Shown in pieces: positions 1 to 11,177 of a stretch of DNA of 64,000 nt. The notes under the pieces are model-generated. The model saw only the letters and a list, made by a program, of their open reading frames with translations, was not told where the DNA came from and ran no database searches. The stretch is from contig JAHQRK010000010.1 in NCBI GenBank assembly GCA_019828595.1, positions 2,542,001 to 2,606,000 on the forward strand, read 5' to 3'. The first letter of the stretch is position 1. Every line of letters begins with the position of its first letter. Position numbers and translations under genes: made by a program. Origin of the DNA: Aphanomyces cochlioides. Taxonomy: Eukaryota > Oomycota > Saprolegniomycetes > Saprolegniales > Verrucalvaceae.

Positions 1-185
1 CGTAACTCAGAATGTCCTCGAGAACGCGATTCGCGCGTTCTGTTTGACCATCCGACTCCGGATGGTCCGAGCTGGACATGTTCAGCGTCGTCCCGCAGAG
101 CGCAAACAGCGCTCGCCAGAAATGGGACGTAAAACGAGGGTCTCGATCGGAGACAATGCTGGACGGGAGTCCAAAATGACAATAG
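1..185 (-). pseudogene. Ty3/gypsy integrase core fragment, cut by window edge
   Basis: Read on the minus strand, this stretch encodes a retroviral-type integrase catalytic core: a G-L-P-S-S-I-V-S-D-R-D segment containing the second catalytic Asp, then a D-G-Q-T-E-R-A-N segment containing the catalytic Glu. This is the standard D,D-35-E arrangement of Ty3/gypsy integrases. The frame is open and runs off the left edge. It follows directly, in protein terms, the integrase segment that ends on the plus strand near 1743, so both belong to one element split by an inversion. Confidence in the family is high; function is lost. Confidence 0.8.
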
Positions 186-1743
186 TGGCTCGTAATGCCA
201 CAAGGGCTTGCAAATGCCCCAGCGACCTTCAACCGAATGGTCACGCAAAAGTTGCGCCCGTTGTGCGACTTTGCGCCGTCGTATTTCGACGACATTTACG
301 TGCACAGTCGTGCAGACAAGGATCGCACAGACGTGCAAGTCCATCTCGGACACCTGCGACAGGTCTTCCAAGCGCTGCGAGATGCAGGATTGTATGCCAA
401 CTTGCAGAAATGCATGTTCGGCGTAGCGGAAATACCCGTACTCGGGCAGTACGTTGGTATCAATGGATGGCGGCCAGATCCGGCCAAGGTTTCCACGATC
501 ACCACTTGGCCAGTACCGGCCACTGCAACTGAGCTCCGCAGTTGGCTTGGTCTTGCGACCTACCTTCACAAGTTCTCAAGGAACTTTGCCGACAACGCGA
601 CGCCACTGGCGCGACTCATTACAAAAGACGTTCAGTGGGACTGGACGCAGGAATGTCAAGAGGCATTCGATGGCATCAAAGCCAGCCTCATGCAAGCGCC
701 GATTCTAGCGCTGCCTGACTTCAACCGACCGTTCTCGGTCGTGTGTGATGCATCTGTGCGAGCAATTGGTTGCTGCCTCATGCAAAAGGACGACGAGGGT
801 CGTGACCGACCCGTCTCCTATCGGTCGCGACAACTGCGCGCCGATGAGCGCAACTATCCGGTTCATGACCTGAAATTGTTGGCGATGAAATACGCCTTGG
901 TCAAATTCCGTATCTACCTTCTCGGCTCCAGGCCGTTCACGGTATACACGGATCTCGCGTCCTTGCGGACTGCTGTGAACTCACCACGCATCTCTGACCG
1001 GATGGCCAGGTGGCTTGCGTTCTTCGCGGAATACAATATGACCGTCGAGTACAAACCCGATCGTACCAACGTCATTGCTGACGCGCTCTCACGCCGACCT
1101 GCGGCGGACGATACACTGGCTCTGGAGGAGCCTCACGATCTTTCAGCTCTATCTGAAGTCCGCTCGGACTTGTTTGATCGTATTCGAGATTCATATGTTC
1201 TCGATCCCGCACTTAGAGGGACTATTGACGTCATTGTCGCTGGCAAGTCTCTCTCTTTAAAGGTCGTCCAGATAGGACGATTCACATACCACAACAATTT
1301 ATTGTGGTATTCAGTCACTCCGGGGGACGCCCCACGAGTGGCTGTGCCCTGAGACCCGACTCTCCGTGCGGAGATGATCCGTGAATTTCACGACACCCCG
1401 AGCGGCGGCCATTTTGGCCGCGAGAAGATGTATTTGTCTATCGCTCGTTCATTTTGGTGGCCTCGCCTGTATAAGGCGGTGGCGCGTTTTGTCGCTTCGT
1501 GTGGCGTATGTCAGGCCGTCAAGGCCGCCCCACACTCGCAGGCTCCGCTACAGAGCCTCGACGTCCCACTCGAACTGTGGGAGTCAGTCAGCATGGATTT
1601 CATCTTTGGCTTGCCGAGTGACAAGTCGGGCAATACGGGTATTTTTACCCTCGTTCGACCGCGCATCAAAGTATTTGATCGCGCTGCCTGTTAAGGCATC
1701 CATTACGGCGGAGCAGTCAGCTCGCCTTTTCTTTGACAACGTC
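186..1743 (+). pseudogene. Inverted middle of a Ty3/gypsy pol: RT second half, RNase H, integrase N-terminus
   Basis: An open frame from about 186 to 1352 starts with reverse-transcriptase motif 4 (V-M-P-Q-G-L-A-N-A-P-A-T-F), carries the polymerase box Y-F-D-D, and continues into an RNase H domain (V-V-C-D-A-S) that ends with the N-V-I-A-D-A-L-S-R linker. At 1374-1743 follows the integrase zinc-binding region (H...H...C-G-V-C) and the first catalytic Asp (S-M-D-F-I-F-G-L-P). There is a frameshift near 1660. The segment lies on the opposite strand to its own N- and C-terminal continuations on either side, which meet it at precise protein joints. A decayed, non-functional element. Confidence 0.85.
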
Positions 1744-2456
1744 TCCCACAACATGCCCGACGGCGTCGAGACAGCTGTCTTGGGAATATCACATGTGCGC
1801 ATGAGGATTTGATAGAATCCATCGCGCAGATCGATCGTTGAAAAGATCATCGAGCCACCCATACTGTCAATGATGACATCTTTTCTGGGAATCGACGTTT
1901 GCGCCGGGATGGTGGCTGCGTTCAGCTTGTTATAAGCACGAACAATTCGCCAAGAGCCGTTAGGCTTCTTGACCCAGAAGGTCGGACTCGAGTGTGGCAA
2001 CGTACTCTCCCGTACGTGCCCCGCCTTCTTGCGTGCAGTAAAGAATGAGTCGATGAACTCGACTTGCTCACGTGGTAGTGGCCTAGTGGCCACTGTCGAG
2101 TGACACACCATTTTGTCTCTGGCGTCAAGTCAATTTCACGACGCACGCCCTTGTCCTTGGGCAGTCTCGCGGGAACTTCCTCCGGGAAGATATCGTCGTA
2201 TTCCTTCACGAGGGGGGTAAAACGGGCTCGTCCTGAGCCTATCCCACATGCGAGATGGTGCTGGCGGTGTCTCGCCAGCAACGTCCGGATCCTCTGTGGA
2301 CGTTGTGTAGAGGTCTGTCTCGTCGACACTCTGGAGCACTGCGATGCTCGTGATGCCCTGGGAGCGCAGAGCACTTCTGAATTCGGCAAAGCTCATCTCT
2401 TCGAGCTTACATGTTTCTTCGGCTGTCATCGGCAGCTCAGTCAAGTCGCAATGTGA
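1744..2456 (-). pseudogene. Ty3/gypsy RT N-terminal half and protease-RT linker
   Basis: On the minus strand, two overlapping frames encode the linker (D-I-F-P-E-E-V-P-A-R-L-P-K-D-K-G) and the first reverse-transcriptase motifs: K-K-P-N-G-S-W-R-I-V, then F-S-T-I-D-L-R-D-G-F-Y-Q-I with the first catalytic Asp. The frame breaks near 2110, so the element is decayed. It stops at 1743 with S-G-M-L-W-E; the next residues expected in this family (W-L-V-M-P-Q-G-L) are encoded on the plus strand starting at 186, 1.6 kb away. Confidence 0.8.
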
Positions 2457-2926
2457 CAGGATGACATCTTCAACAAAGACACGGGCAGCGTCAGCGTACG
2501 ACTGCGCTCCAGCGCGTCCTCTTCAACAACTACGTCTCCGTGAACTCGGTCCGTCGGTGCACTCGCGAAGGAGACTTTAAGCCCGGTCCGTTGGGCATTA
2601 ACGTCGATTGTCGACGTTGCGGTCGCGGCGTCAATGGTCCTGGACGAACCAAGAAGTGCTACCAGGTGTAACTAGGCGCAGAGGATATCAGGATCGTGTG
2701 AACTGCGACTGAAGTGTAAGAGTGAATTAAAGTTAAAGCAACCTAAGTCTCAAACTTGTCTTGATTTTCGTTGGCTGCCGCTCAGCCTCACTGAGGCTTC
2801 AACTTCTCTGGCCTCCCAAGGCCAGTCGTTCTCTGAGCAGACCACGGGGAACCGCTACTGCAGGGCGTCAGGTCAGTTCGCAGACCGCGCCTTCATCTCA
2901 TGTACCTGCTAGACATGGCACGGTTA
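2457..2926. other. Junction of decayed retroelement and membrane-gene relic
   Basis: No intact gene is visible. The minus strand keeps a discontinuous open stretch that could be the decayed protease part of the neighbouring gypsy element, but no D-T/S-G active site can be pointed to. The last part leads into the membrane-protein relic without a recognisable start. Confidence 0.4.
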
Positions 2927-3505
2927 CATACACCGTCACGCCAGATATAGCAGTCGTGTTTGTGGTGTCGTGGCTGTTGTTCATTGCAGCGCATCGAGTT
3001 CTCACGGGGAATATCGTCCTTGATACAACACAGAACGATTTTGTCAAGCAGTTCACGTTGCCTCAGTGGATCACAAGCTTGGATCCCGACAAGAAGAACA
3101 CGATTGCGATTGGAAACAAAATGTATAGCCGTCCCAGCCTCATGGTTCTTCTGGGCTATTGCACCGTCCAGGACGACAACATGTATCGTCTTGCTAATGC
3201 CAACCAAACGAACAACCACACAGAGGGAGTCGGGGCAACGAGCTGCAATGCAACAACGAGCGTTGTCAGAGGAAAGGCCTCGGCGCAGCCACAGCCTCCG
3301 ACAAGAACCAACTCTTGACCATCCGCATTACATGGTGATCAGCATCTACAGACTCTTGGCAGCTACAGTCCCATGGATACGGCGTATCTACCAGCCAAAG
3401 ATATTAGGAGAGATCCATCAGAACAAGTTCACGCCAGCGAAAAGCATCACGCGCGTCAACGAATCGTTCCATGATATCTACAGCCGAGGCGATTCCTGTA
3501 GTTAA
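2927..3505 (+). pseudogene. C-terminal relic of the multi-pass membrane protein family
   Basis: This stretch encodes only the last third of the protein encoded intact at 3639-5642: the transmembrane segment after T-P-D-I-A-V-V, the L-P-Q-W-I-T-S-L-D block, and, after a frame change near 3318, the tail ending Y-S-R-G-D-S-C-S. It lacks the N-terminal membrane segment and the extracytoplasmic domain. It is the first unit of a three-member head-to-tail array, lying directly behind the gypsy element, so it may have been truncated by that insertion (inference). Confidence 0.8.
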
Positions 3506-3638
3506 TATATCGTTGTCGAAACAATGAAGTCGCACTGCTCTCTATGAACCAGTGACGTTGGACGACATTGTCGTGTATTTATAGGCACAGTCTGTCCCCT
3601 CAGGTCAAGTTTGAAACGATTTTTTGAAGGCGACGAGC

Positions 3639-5642
3639 ATGCGGAGGCAGCCCAGCAAGCGCAAGCTTAGCAAGAGGCTCAGGCCAAAGTTCACCGTCGC
3701 GTATATCTCCAAGTGGTGTCGCGTCATTAGCAATCTCTTTGCTGGCGCGGGGATCTTTGCCACGGGTGTGATCGTGCTCCTCTTGCTCACACAAGGGATG
3801 TTCCACAGCACGACATTTTATTCATTTCCACAAGACACTTGGGTGCCTCGGTATCAATCCTGTCGTCTCTCAGTCTCTGGCTTTAGCTCCTGTCATCCAG
3901 CAGACGTCGCCGTCACTGGAAGTGCTCCATGGACGAGCATTGGCCTCCAACTTGCCTCTGAGATCGACCTGCACAACTCGACGGTCTTTGCAACGACGTG
4001 CGCACTCAATCTCCCAGTGTCGGCAACGCAGGCGATCGGAAAGATCTTCTTTCTCGTCGGCGAGACGTCCTTTCCAAGTTGCAATCCTGTCGGGCCTCAA
4101 GTCATCCTTGGCATGGCGGTCGTTGACACTGTCGGGACGACAGACTTTCCCGACGGTGCCTTCCTCTTGAGCGTCTTCTCCGACGCCAAACCCATCGAGC
4201 CTGCTACAGTCGTGGAAACACTGGGGAACACTGTCCCAGTCACAACGTCGGCCACCAAGACGATCGTTGCTGTGAACGGCACTCGAGTTCCAACGACGTG
4301 GGAGCAGCACAACTTCGTCACGAGTCTCAATAGTCTCAACCGTTTCTACCTCATGCAAGTGTGGGCAATCAATCATTTCCCAGACATGTCGGCGTCGATC
4401 AAGACGATGGAAGGCTACAGCGTGGGCAAGACGACTGGGTATATCACGACGTTTGGCCTGGACAATTCGCACAAAGTGGACAACTACATGATGCTCTTCC
4501 TCTTCCAGATCGTCATTTGCTTTGTCACGCTCGTTCTCATCGGCAACGACGGCGTGATCACCCTCGAGGGACTGAGTGGTCTCCTCAAGAACAAACCCGT
4601 CTTGACGTACGATATCCTGGCATCCCTCGAGCGACGGAAGATCTTGCTCTTTGCGCTCGTCGGCGTCTTCCTCTTCTCGCCTCTCTACGCCGATGTCATT
4701 CGCTACACATATGCCATCAATGGCTATCACTACTGGTCTCTCTCGCTCGTCATGGTCGGCCTCATGATGGCGTTGTCGTGGATGGCAATCCTGACTTGCA
4801 TCGTCCAGTGGATTCCAGTCCCAGCAGCGTGGCGCAATCGGCCCTTGTGCTACTCAGCGCCATTCTTTGTCTACTGCAACTGCATTGGCTTTGTCGTCGT
4901 GCAAGCTGCTCAGTCGAGGGGGCCGTCCGCTGCCGCCACCTTCTGGGGCGATGCTCCCTCCACGCTTTGCCTGAATTTTGATGGAATGACCGTGGTTTCT
5001 GGGGCATTCAGCTTGGACGGCGCGACTCCAATCATCTACACGCTCATGCCAGACATTGCGGTCGTTCTGGTGGTGTCGTGGCTCGTCTCGGTCGCAGCCC
5101 ACAAAGTTCTCACGGGCTCTGTCGTTCTTGAAATGACATGGACGGCCCAGAATGAATTTGTCAACCAAATCGCGTTGCCTCAGTGGGTCACAAGCTTGGA
5201 TCTCGACAGGAAGAACACGATTGCGATTGGAACCAAGTTGTATTGCCGCCCGAGCCTCATGGTGCTTCTTGGGTATTGCACCGTGCATGACGACAACAAA
5301 TATCGCCTTCCTAGTGACGAGCACTTGAATTTCTCGAGCCACATGAGCAGCCAGACGGAAGCTACAGAAGCGGGGACGAGCAGTGTCGGAACGAGAGGGA
5401 AGGTCATGGTGCAACCGCAGCCCGGACGCCCGTCCAAGACCCCTTCTTCCCATGAAGACGTGCATTACATGGTGATCAGCATCTATGGCCTCCTCGCTGC
5501 GACTGTCCCGTGGATACGAAAGTTTTACCAGCCACAGATCTTTGGCGAGATCCATCAGAACAAGTTCACGCCGTCGAAAAGCATCACTCGCATCGAGAAG
5601 GCGCATGATTATGTTTATAGTCGCGGCGATTGCTGCAGTTGA
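3639..5642 (+). CDS. Multi-pass membrane protein of unknown function (intact member of tandem trio)
   Basis: A single open frame of 667 aa, intronless. I do not recognise the family. Visible features: a basic N-terminus (R-R-Q-P-S-K-R-K), one hydrophobic segment at about residues 27-50, a polar region of roughly 230 residues with many Cys, Thr and Ser (probably extracytoplasmic), then a cluster of hydrophobic segments between about 290 and 510. A hydrophilic, Ser/Thr-rich stretch follows, and a conserved basic tail ending Y-S-R-G-D-C-C-S with a Cys pair near the C-terminus. The first ATG (3639) was chosen; an upstream in-frame TTG is not needed. Two further copies flank it and both are broken, so this is the only likely functional member. 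The opposite strand is also widely open, which reflects codon composition. Confidence 0.8.
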   Translation: MRRQPSKRKLSKRLRPKFTVAYISKWCRVISNLFAGAGIFATGVIVLLLLTQGMFHSTTFYSFPQDTWVPRYQSCRLSVSGFSSCHPADVAVTGSAPWTSIGLQLASEIDLHNSTVFATTCALNLPVSATQAIGKIFFLVGETSFPSCNPVGPQVILGMAVVDTVGTTDFPDGAFLLSVFSDAKPIEPATVVETLGNTVPVTTSATKTIVAVNGTRVPTTWEQHNFVTSLNSLNRFYLMQVWAINHFPDMSASIKTMEGYSVGKTTGYITTFGLDNSHKVDNYMMLFLFQIVICFVTLVLIGNDGVITLEGLSGLLKNKPVLTYDILASLERRKILLFALVGVFLFSPLYADVIRYTYAINGYHYWSLSLVMVGLMMALSWMAILTCIVQWIPVPAAWRNRPLCYSAPFFVYCNCIGFVVVQAAQSRGPSAAATFWGDAPSTLCLNFDGMTVVSGAFSLDGATPIIYTLMPDIAVVLVVSWLVSVAAHKVLTGSVVLEMTWTAQNEFVNQIALPQWVTSLDLDRKNTIAIGTKLYCRPSLMVLLGYCTVHDDNKYRLPSDEHLNFSSHMSSQTEATEAGTSSVGTRGKVMVQPQPGRPSKTPSSHEDVHYMVISIYGLLAATVPWIRKFYQPQIFGEIHQNKFTPSKSITRIEKAHDYVYSRGDCCS

Positions 5643-5720
5643 TAAACGATCAATTCTATTTCGGGAGAGTTGAGCGGCACCTTGTTTAGAATCTATTTTG
5701 AATTTCCACGACCGGCGGCG

Positions 5721-7847
5721 ATGCAGAGCAAGGCTACGAAGCGACGCAAGCCTCAATTCACCTTCGCGTACATCTCCAAGTGGGCCCGTGTCGTGAGCAA
5801 TCTCTACGCCAGTATTGCAATTTTCGTCACGGGTTGCATAGTCGTCGTGTTGCTCACTCAAGGGATGTTCCACACCACGAATATGAGCGTGCTGACTCAA
5901 GACACGTGGACGACTCGGTATCAATCCTGTCGCCTCTCTGCTTCTGGCTTTACGTCGTGCGATCCAGCAGACGTTGCAGTCACTGGAAATGCTCCATGGA
6001 CGGGCATTGGCCTCCTCCAACTCGCAGCTGAGATTGACCTTGGAATCCCCACGGCTCGGTTCGGAGCCGGAACCGCGTCGGCTTGGTTTCAGATTTTCCT
6101 CATCGGCTCCAAAGCCGAGCCGAGCCGAGTTGAGTTAAGCCGAGCCAAGCCGATGAGCCGCCTTAAAAATACACAGCTATAACATGTCAAATATGGTATG
6201 TCACGACTTGCTCGCTTATCAGCGCCATTTCGGACACGCAGTCGGTTGGAAAACTCTTTCTCGTCGTCGGCGGCTCGTCCTTCCCGAGCTGCAATCCTGT
6301 CGGGCCTCAGGTCGTCACTGGCATGGCTGTGGTAGACACCGTCGGCACGACGGACTTCCCCGACGGCGCGTTCCTCCTCAGTCTCTTTTCAGACGCCAAG
6401 CCCATCCAACTTGCAAATGTGCGAGAAACTACCGGCAACATGGTGCGAGTCACAGCGTCAGGCACGAAGACTATAGTGACAACCGACGGAGCTCGCGTCC
6501 CCGCCGACTGGAACCAAACCAACTACGCGACGAGTCTTAACAGCCTCAACCGCATCTTCATCATGCGCGTCTTTGCCGTGAATCATTTCCTAGACATGTC
6601 GTCGGCTGTCAACTCGATGCAAGGCTACAGCGTTGGCAAGAACACAGGCTTCATCACGACCGTCGGCGTCGCCAATTCGCACAAAGTGGACAATTTCTTT
6701 TTCCTCTTCGTCTTTCAGATCACACTTTGCGTCGTGACGCTTCTCATGCTCACCAACGACTTCATGATCACGATTGAAGGCCTCCGGGGTCTCCTGAGGA
6801 ACAAACCCGTCTTGACGTACGACCTCTTGGCATCGCTTGAGCGACGCAAAGTCTTGCTCCTTGCGCTCGTTGCCTCGTTCTGCTTCTAACCGCTCTATAT
6901 CGACGTCATCCGCTTTACGTACCACATCAAAGGATACACCTACTGGTCCGTCTTGCTCATAATGATCAGCCTCTGGCTGACTCTGTCGTGGATTGCCATC
7001 TTGACTTGCATCGTTCAGTGGCTCCCTGTTCCAGCGGCATGGCGAAACAAACCAATTTGTTACTCAGCTCCATTCTTTGTCTATTTCCATTCCATCGTCT
7101 TCGTGATCACGGAATCTGCCAAGCGCAGAGGGGCAAAGTCGTCGGCGAACTTCTGGGGCTATGCTCCATCGACTCTCCGACTCAACTTCGATGGAACGAA
7201 CGTGATTTCCGGTGCTTTTAAATTGGACGGCGCGACTCCAGCCATCTACACGCTCATGCCGGACATCGCTATCATCTTTGTCCTGTCATGGTTTGGGTCG
7301 ATCGCGGCTTACAAAGCACTGACGGGAAATATCGTCCTTGATACAACCTGGACGGCCCAGAACAAATTTCTCAAGCAGTTGACGTTGCCGCAATGGGTGA
7401 CTGGTTTGGATCTCGACAAGACCAACACGATTGCAATTGGGACGAAACTCTACTGTCGACCGAGTCTCATCGTGTTCTTTAGGTTTTGTACAGTGCACGA
7501 GGACAAAAAATACCGACCAAAGATCTTGGTTTGGTAGATTCTTCGTATCCATGGGATAGTTGTAGCCACGAGTCCGTAGATGCTGATCACCATGTAATGC
7601 GTTTCTTCATAGGGAGGAGGCTTTGAAGTCCAGGATGATGCGACTGAGTTGCGGTCTTCCCTCTCGTCGCTATTCCACTGACCGCCACGCTACTCGTGCT
7701 CTCGACGCCGTCAATGTGGCTGCTCGCATTGCTCGAAACATTCAAATGCGTGAAATCTACCAGAATAAATTCACGCAGGTGAAGAGCATCACTCGCATCA
7801 ACAAGTCTTTGAATTACGTTTACAGCCGAGGCGATTGCTGTAATTGA
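5721..7847 (+). pseudogene. Broken third copy of the multi-pass membrane protein
   Basis: This copy is similar over its whole length to the 667-aa neighbour: basic start (M-Q-S-K-A-T-K-R-R), first membrane segment, Cys/Thr-rich region, membrane cluster and the tail ending Y-S-R-G-D-C-C-N. It is split by at least four lesions: an insertion of about 145 bp at 6043-6188; a stop near 6889 where the paralogue reads F-S-P-L-Y; loss of frame near 7537, where the order of the tail is also disturbed; and a missing hydrophilic stretch. It ends about 90 bp from the convergent SPX-MFS gene. Confidence 0.8.
6043..6188. repeat. Insertion rich in GGCTC/GAGCC inverted motifs inside the broken membrane gene
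   Basis: Comparison with the intact paralogue shows about 145 extra bases between the codons for A-E-I-D-L and the downstream Cys-rich region. The insert contains many GGCTC and GAGCC motifs, including the palindrome CGGCTC(6052)...GAGCCG(6064) and a run of GCCGAGCC units. No clear target duplication was found. It may be a small mobile element or an expanded repeat. Confidence 0.55.
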
Positions 7848-7938
7848 TTCACTTCATCCATATGATACAGCAATTATGTCAGAGCGTGAAGCATAATGAA
7901 GCATGAGCCCCAAAGCTTGTCTTGGAGTGGATTCGGAG

Positions 7939-10218
7939 TTATCCATCATAACTACTGTGGATCAAATGAGGATACACACGAATGGTGTAAAAGATTGTCA
8001 GGAGGGTGACAACTGCCATAGGGATAAAAGTGTCGTTGAGGACATGCTCAATACCATGGATACCAGCCAAACTCACAGCACCATCACCAAGGGCACGGCC
8101 AAGAGTACCAGCTTCAGTGGCAAGAAGTCCAGAGTTAAATGTGCCACGAGCAAACGATTTGGGAATGGTCTTGGAGAGGAGACTCATGTTGACGCCTTCA
8201 AGGACGTTTGTGAAGACATAGATCATCACCGCACCAAAAATGTACTGGGCAACCGAATACGATGCTGTGTAGCAGATGATGCCAACAATACCAACAAGAG
8301 TGAGAACTTCCGAATATAGAATGAGCTCGCCATCCACATATCGATAGCTGAGATAGCCCACAAGTACATTCGCTGGAAACATGAGCAAACCAAGGAAGGC
8401 GAGGAAAACACCAGCAGATGTGCTACTCCATGCGAAGTACCAATCGACAATCGTAGTAGCGGACGTGATGAGAATTTCCAAGACCAATTTGAGGACAACA
8501 TATATCACGAGGGTAGCAACCACTGGAATATTCGACCGGAGGGAGCTGAGTGGCGGGGCAGATGAAACTTTGCGCGCGAGAGGAGTATTTTCCGAGACAG
8601 AACCTGCCAATCAAGTGAGGAAGCGGAGCAAAGGGGCAAATTATTACCTTCTTCAATTGTAATGGTAGACTTCGTCAATTTCTCCTTCAAACAATTTAGT
8701 TTGAGATATTAGATCATAGAGATATACCCGAGCAGATCGATCAGGCTCTTGGAAAAAGACAAGAATTGCAATGCAGTAGACGGACCAAATGACTAAGACA
8801 ATATCAGATCGAGCAATACGAAATGATGTACCAAACATAAGCCAGCCGGGAGATGTTTCAACCGTAACGAGGTAGCCAAAAATTCGAACATCGTCAGGGA
8901 TGTAATTCAAAATGGCAGCTAAAGCTGGACCAGCCGACATACCAAGAGCCGAATACGTCACAAACAGAGCAGAAGCACCAGTGCGCTCTTCTCGAGAGTA
9001 ATTGTCGGCAATGTAGCGGCGGTTAATGGATCGGGCGCCACCAAAACCATTAAGAACACGGCCAACCAAAACCATTGTGATGGAATTGTACGAGAGTGCA
9101 ATTGCATAAAGCAGGTTTCCAAGCACAAGGCAGAGAGTAGAAAATATGAGAGGATTGCGGAAACTGCGGTTCGCCCACCAACTGTAAAGCACAGCAGAAA
9201 GCATGGATGCAACTGGAGTCATACCCACAATAATACCCGAAAGAGCAGCCGTACCCCTAGGTTGTATAAGGTGTGGTACAAATGGAGGACTAGTACCCGA
9301 GAAGAGTTGCATATTCGCCGGACGTTGGTGCGACAATGTAGTAGTTGGTCATGTACAAGAAAGTGCTGAGCATGTTGAGGAATCGCGAGATCTGGCTCGG
9401 CTTTTGCATCTTGAAAGTCTTGAGCATAATTTCTTCTTCATCGTCACTCAAGTCAGAGTCAAAGATAAGAGCCTGTGCAGCAATCGTTTGGACGTAATGC
9501 GTAGACTGGTGGAGTCGCTGACGGGCAATCGTGATTCGATTCAGTACTGGCTCGTCTTCACTAATACTGCGTTGAATGGGTTGTAATCCCATCACTTGCA
9601 TCTGGAGGCGACGTAACTCGTCCAATGCAGCACGAATCGTCGCAATAATGGCAGAAATCCCTTCATCATGGTACAATTGCTGCAGGTGACTCACATTTGA
9701 CTCAATGCGAGAATTGATGTAGTTCGCAGTAATTTTTCGTCCCTTGTGGTTTTTGTCGTGTTTCTTGAGGATTTTACGAAGACCTGTAGCATTGAGTTCC
9801 ACGTATGCAAGCAGCTTCACCAATTCTTCGCCGATTTCGCGATATCCATTCGCAAGCTCATTGATCGTATCAAGTTGGGCACTGTTGTCGGCAGGTGATA
9901 GCTTATGTTGTTCCACACGGAAAGCTGCGAGACGCGATGCAAATTCACCTTGTTTGGTCAGGAAAAAGAGGACAATCTTTTCAATTTCCGAGTCGAGCTT
10001 CTTTTGAAAGTGAGCATGGCCGTCCTTTCCCGACGCCTCGTTTGAAGGTTCATCGGCAGGAGTTCCATGACTCAACTTTTTCAGTTCCTTCTTCAGTTGA
10101 CGGTATTCGAGGTACTGTCTACGCACACAGGGCTTAGCAATACAGAAAGGACGTGATGGGGATACCCTTCCCAGGCAGGATTGATACTCGTCGCGAGCCG
10201 CTTCCCAAATTTGACCAT
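7939..10218 (-). CDS. SPX-MFS vacuolar-type phosphate transporter, five exons
   Basis: The N-terminal SPX domain starts M-V-K-F-G-K-R-L and includes the L-E-Y-R-Q-L-K-K-E-L-K-K-L helix and the K-K-H-D-K-N-H-K-G inositol-pyrophosphate-binding patch. It is followed by a major-facilitator domain with the A-R-S-I-N-R-R-Y-I-A-D motif typical of plant PHT5/VPT and related SPX-MFS carriers. These move phosphate across the vacuolar membrane under inositol-pyrophosphate control. Splicing that restores one frame: exons 10218-10166, 10118-9297, 9256-8728, 8684-8648 and 8603-7939, all introns GT...AG and about 40-47 nt; the total is 2106 nt, 701 aa, the usual size of the family. The start codon is only found by adding the 53-nt first exon. 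Convergent with the broken membrane gene. Confidence 0.9.
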
Positions 10219-10297
10219 GGCTCTTGCGTGCAAATTCAAAAATGCGCCAACTTAACGCGTTCCAGTCAATTTAACGCACAATGAATCTTTGGAAAAC

Positions 10298-10339
10298 CAC
10301 GTTTAAACGTCAATCAACACGTTATATCCAATAACGTGT
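10298..10339. promoter_or_regulatory. CACGTT motif cluster and hairpin upstream of the SPX-MFS gene
   Basis: Three CACGTT motifs (10298, 10318 and, inverted, 10333-10338) lie 80-120 bp upstream of the SPX-MFS start codon. The last two form the perfect inverted repeat ACACGTTAT(10317)...ATAACGTGT(10331). CACGTT/CACGTG is the core bound by bHLH factors such as yeast Pho4 in phosphate genes; relevance in this organism is inference. Confidence 0.35.
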
Positions 10340-10345
10340 GAGGTT

Positions 10346-10834
10346 TAAGTATATAACGTATTGATATTCAACATTCGGAAAAAAGACGTCAAATGTCGCG
10401 CACAGCTGCCAAAGCAACCAAAGCTTTAATTCGCTCGTGCGATGGTCCACATGATGACACAGCGGCAATGGATGTGTCGAGAGCGAGAGAAGGCAGATAC
10501 ATTTAGCGCCCTCTCCCCACGATTTCGCATAGGAAGATATATCATGCCGACGGACGAGTGGTTGTGTGTGGGTCAAACTACTCCGAGGGGAAGTTCTGTC
10601 GCGATTGTGAGCAGACCCAGATGGGGGATGACACATGGAAGGGTATGGAGTGGACCAAGTAGCCTTGGCTTTGGATGCTGTGAGTGTGTATTCTTTACAC
10701 CATTCCATACAGCAAGTGCTTCGAGAAGGAGACAGACAAGTGCATGGTGTCACACCTGTGACACTGCAGAAGAGAGAGATCCCTGGGGATTGTGCGGAAG
10801 TAAAATGAGAGACGGAAATTGAAGGGATTCGTCA
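10346..10834. other. Intergenic, no gene seen
   Basis: Short frames on both strands overlap without codon coherence or recognisable motifs. It presumably holds 5' regulatory sequence of the SPX-MFS gene and the 3' region of the small gene at 10835-11177. Confidence 0.4.
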
Positions 10835-11177
10835 TTACTTTTGTCTCTGGTATACGCAATAGTCGTCATAAATAAATGTAACTTCTTGAGGAGTCATGAA
10901 GGTTGAAGGCAGTGGTTCCACGGTCAATTTACCACTGAAGGCGGACGCGTTTGTACCTGATACAATCCATTTCGTCCACCAATTTTCGCTTGGCGATGGC
11001 AATTTTGAATTCTTGAGCTGCGTAAACTTCCATGTCGACATCCATTTCCATCGGGAAATGTTTCACAGGAACTCCATGGTGAGACTCCATAGTGCATGGC
11101 TGGATGAATCCTCGGCGGCCGCTCGTTGCTGCAAGGAAAGCTTCTGTCGACGCCGCCCATTCGTATCCGCTCGACAT
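10835..11177 (-). CDS. Small hypothetical protein, probably two exons
   Basis: Minus-strand frame starting M-S-S-G-Y-E-W-A-A-S with a charged middle (M-E-M-D-V-D-M-E-V-Y-A-A-Q-E-F-K-I-A-I). Unspliced it gives 82 aa and stops at 10929. A coherent second frame (L-T-V-E-P-L-P-S-T-F-M-T-P-Q-E-V) runs to 10835 and could be joined by removing the segment from GTACAAACG to the CAG just before the stop. That intron would be only about 22 nt, shorter than any other here, so the splice is uncertain. No domain is recognised. Confidence 0.45.

Noticed and set aside
3870..6020. Long minus-strand open frames (286 and 388 aa) opposite the membrane protein gene
   Set aside because: They are antisense to a coherent membrane protein conserved in three copies, show charge-rich nonsense composition and no domain; they follow from codon usage on the sense strand.
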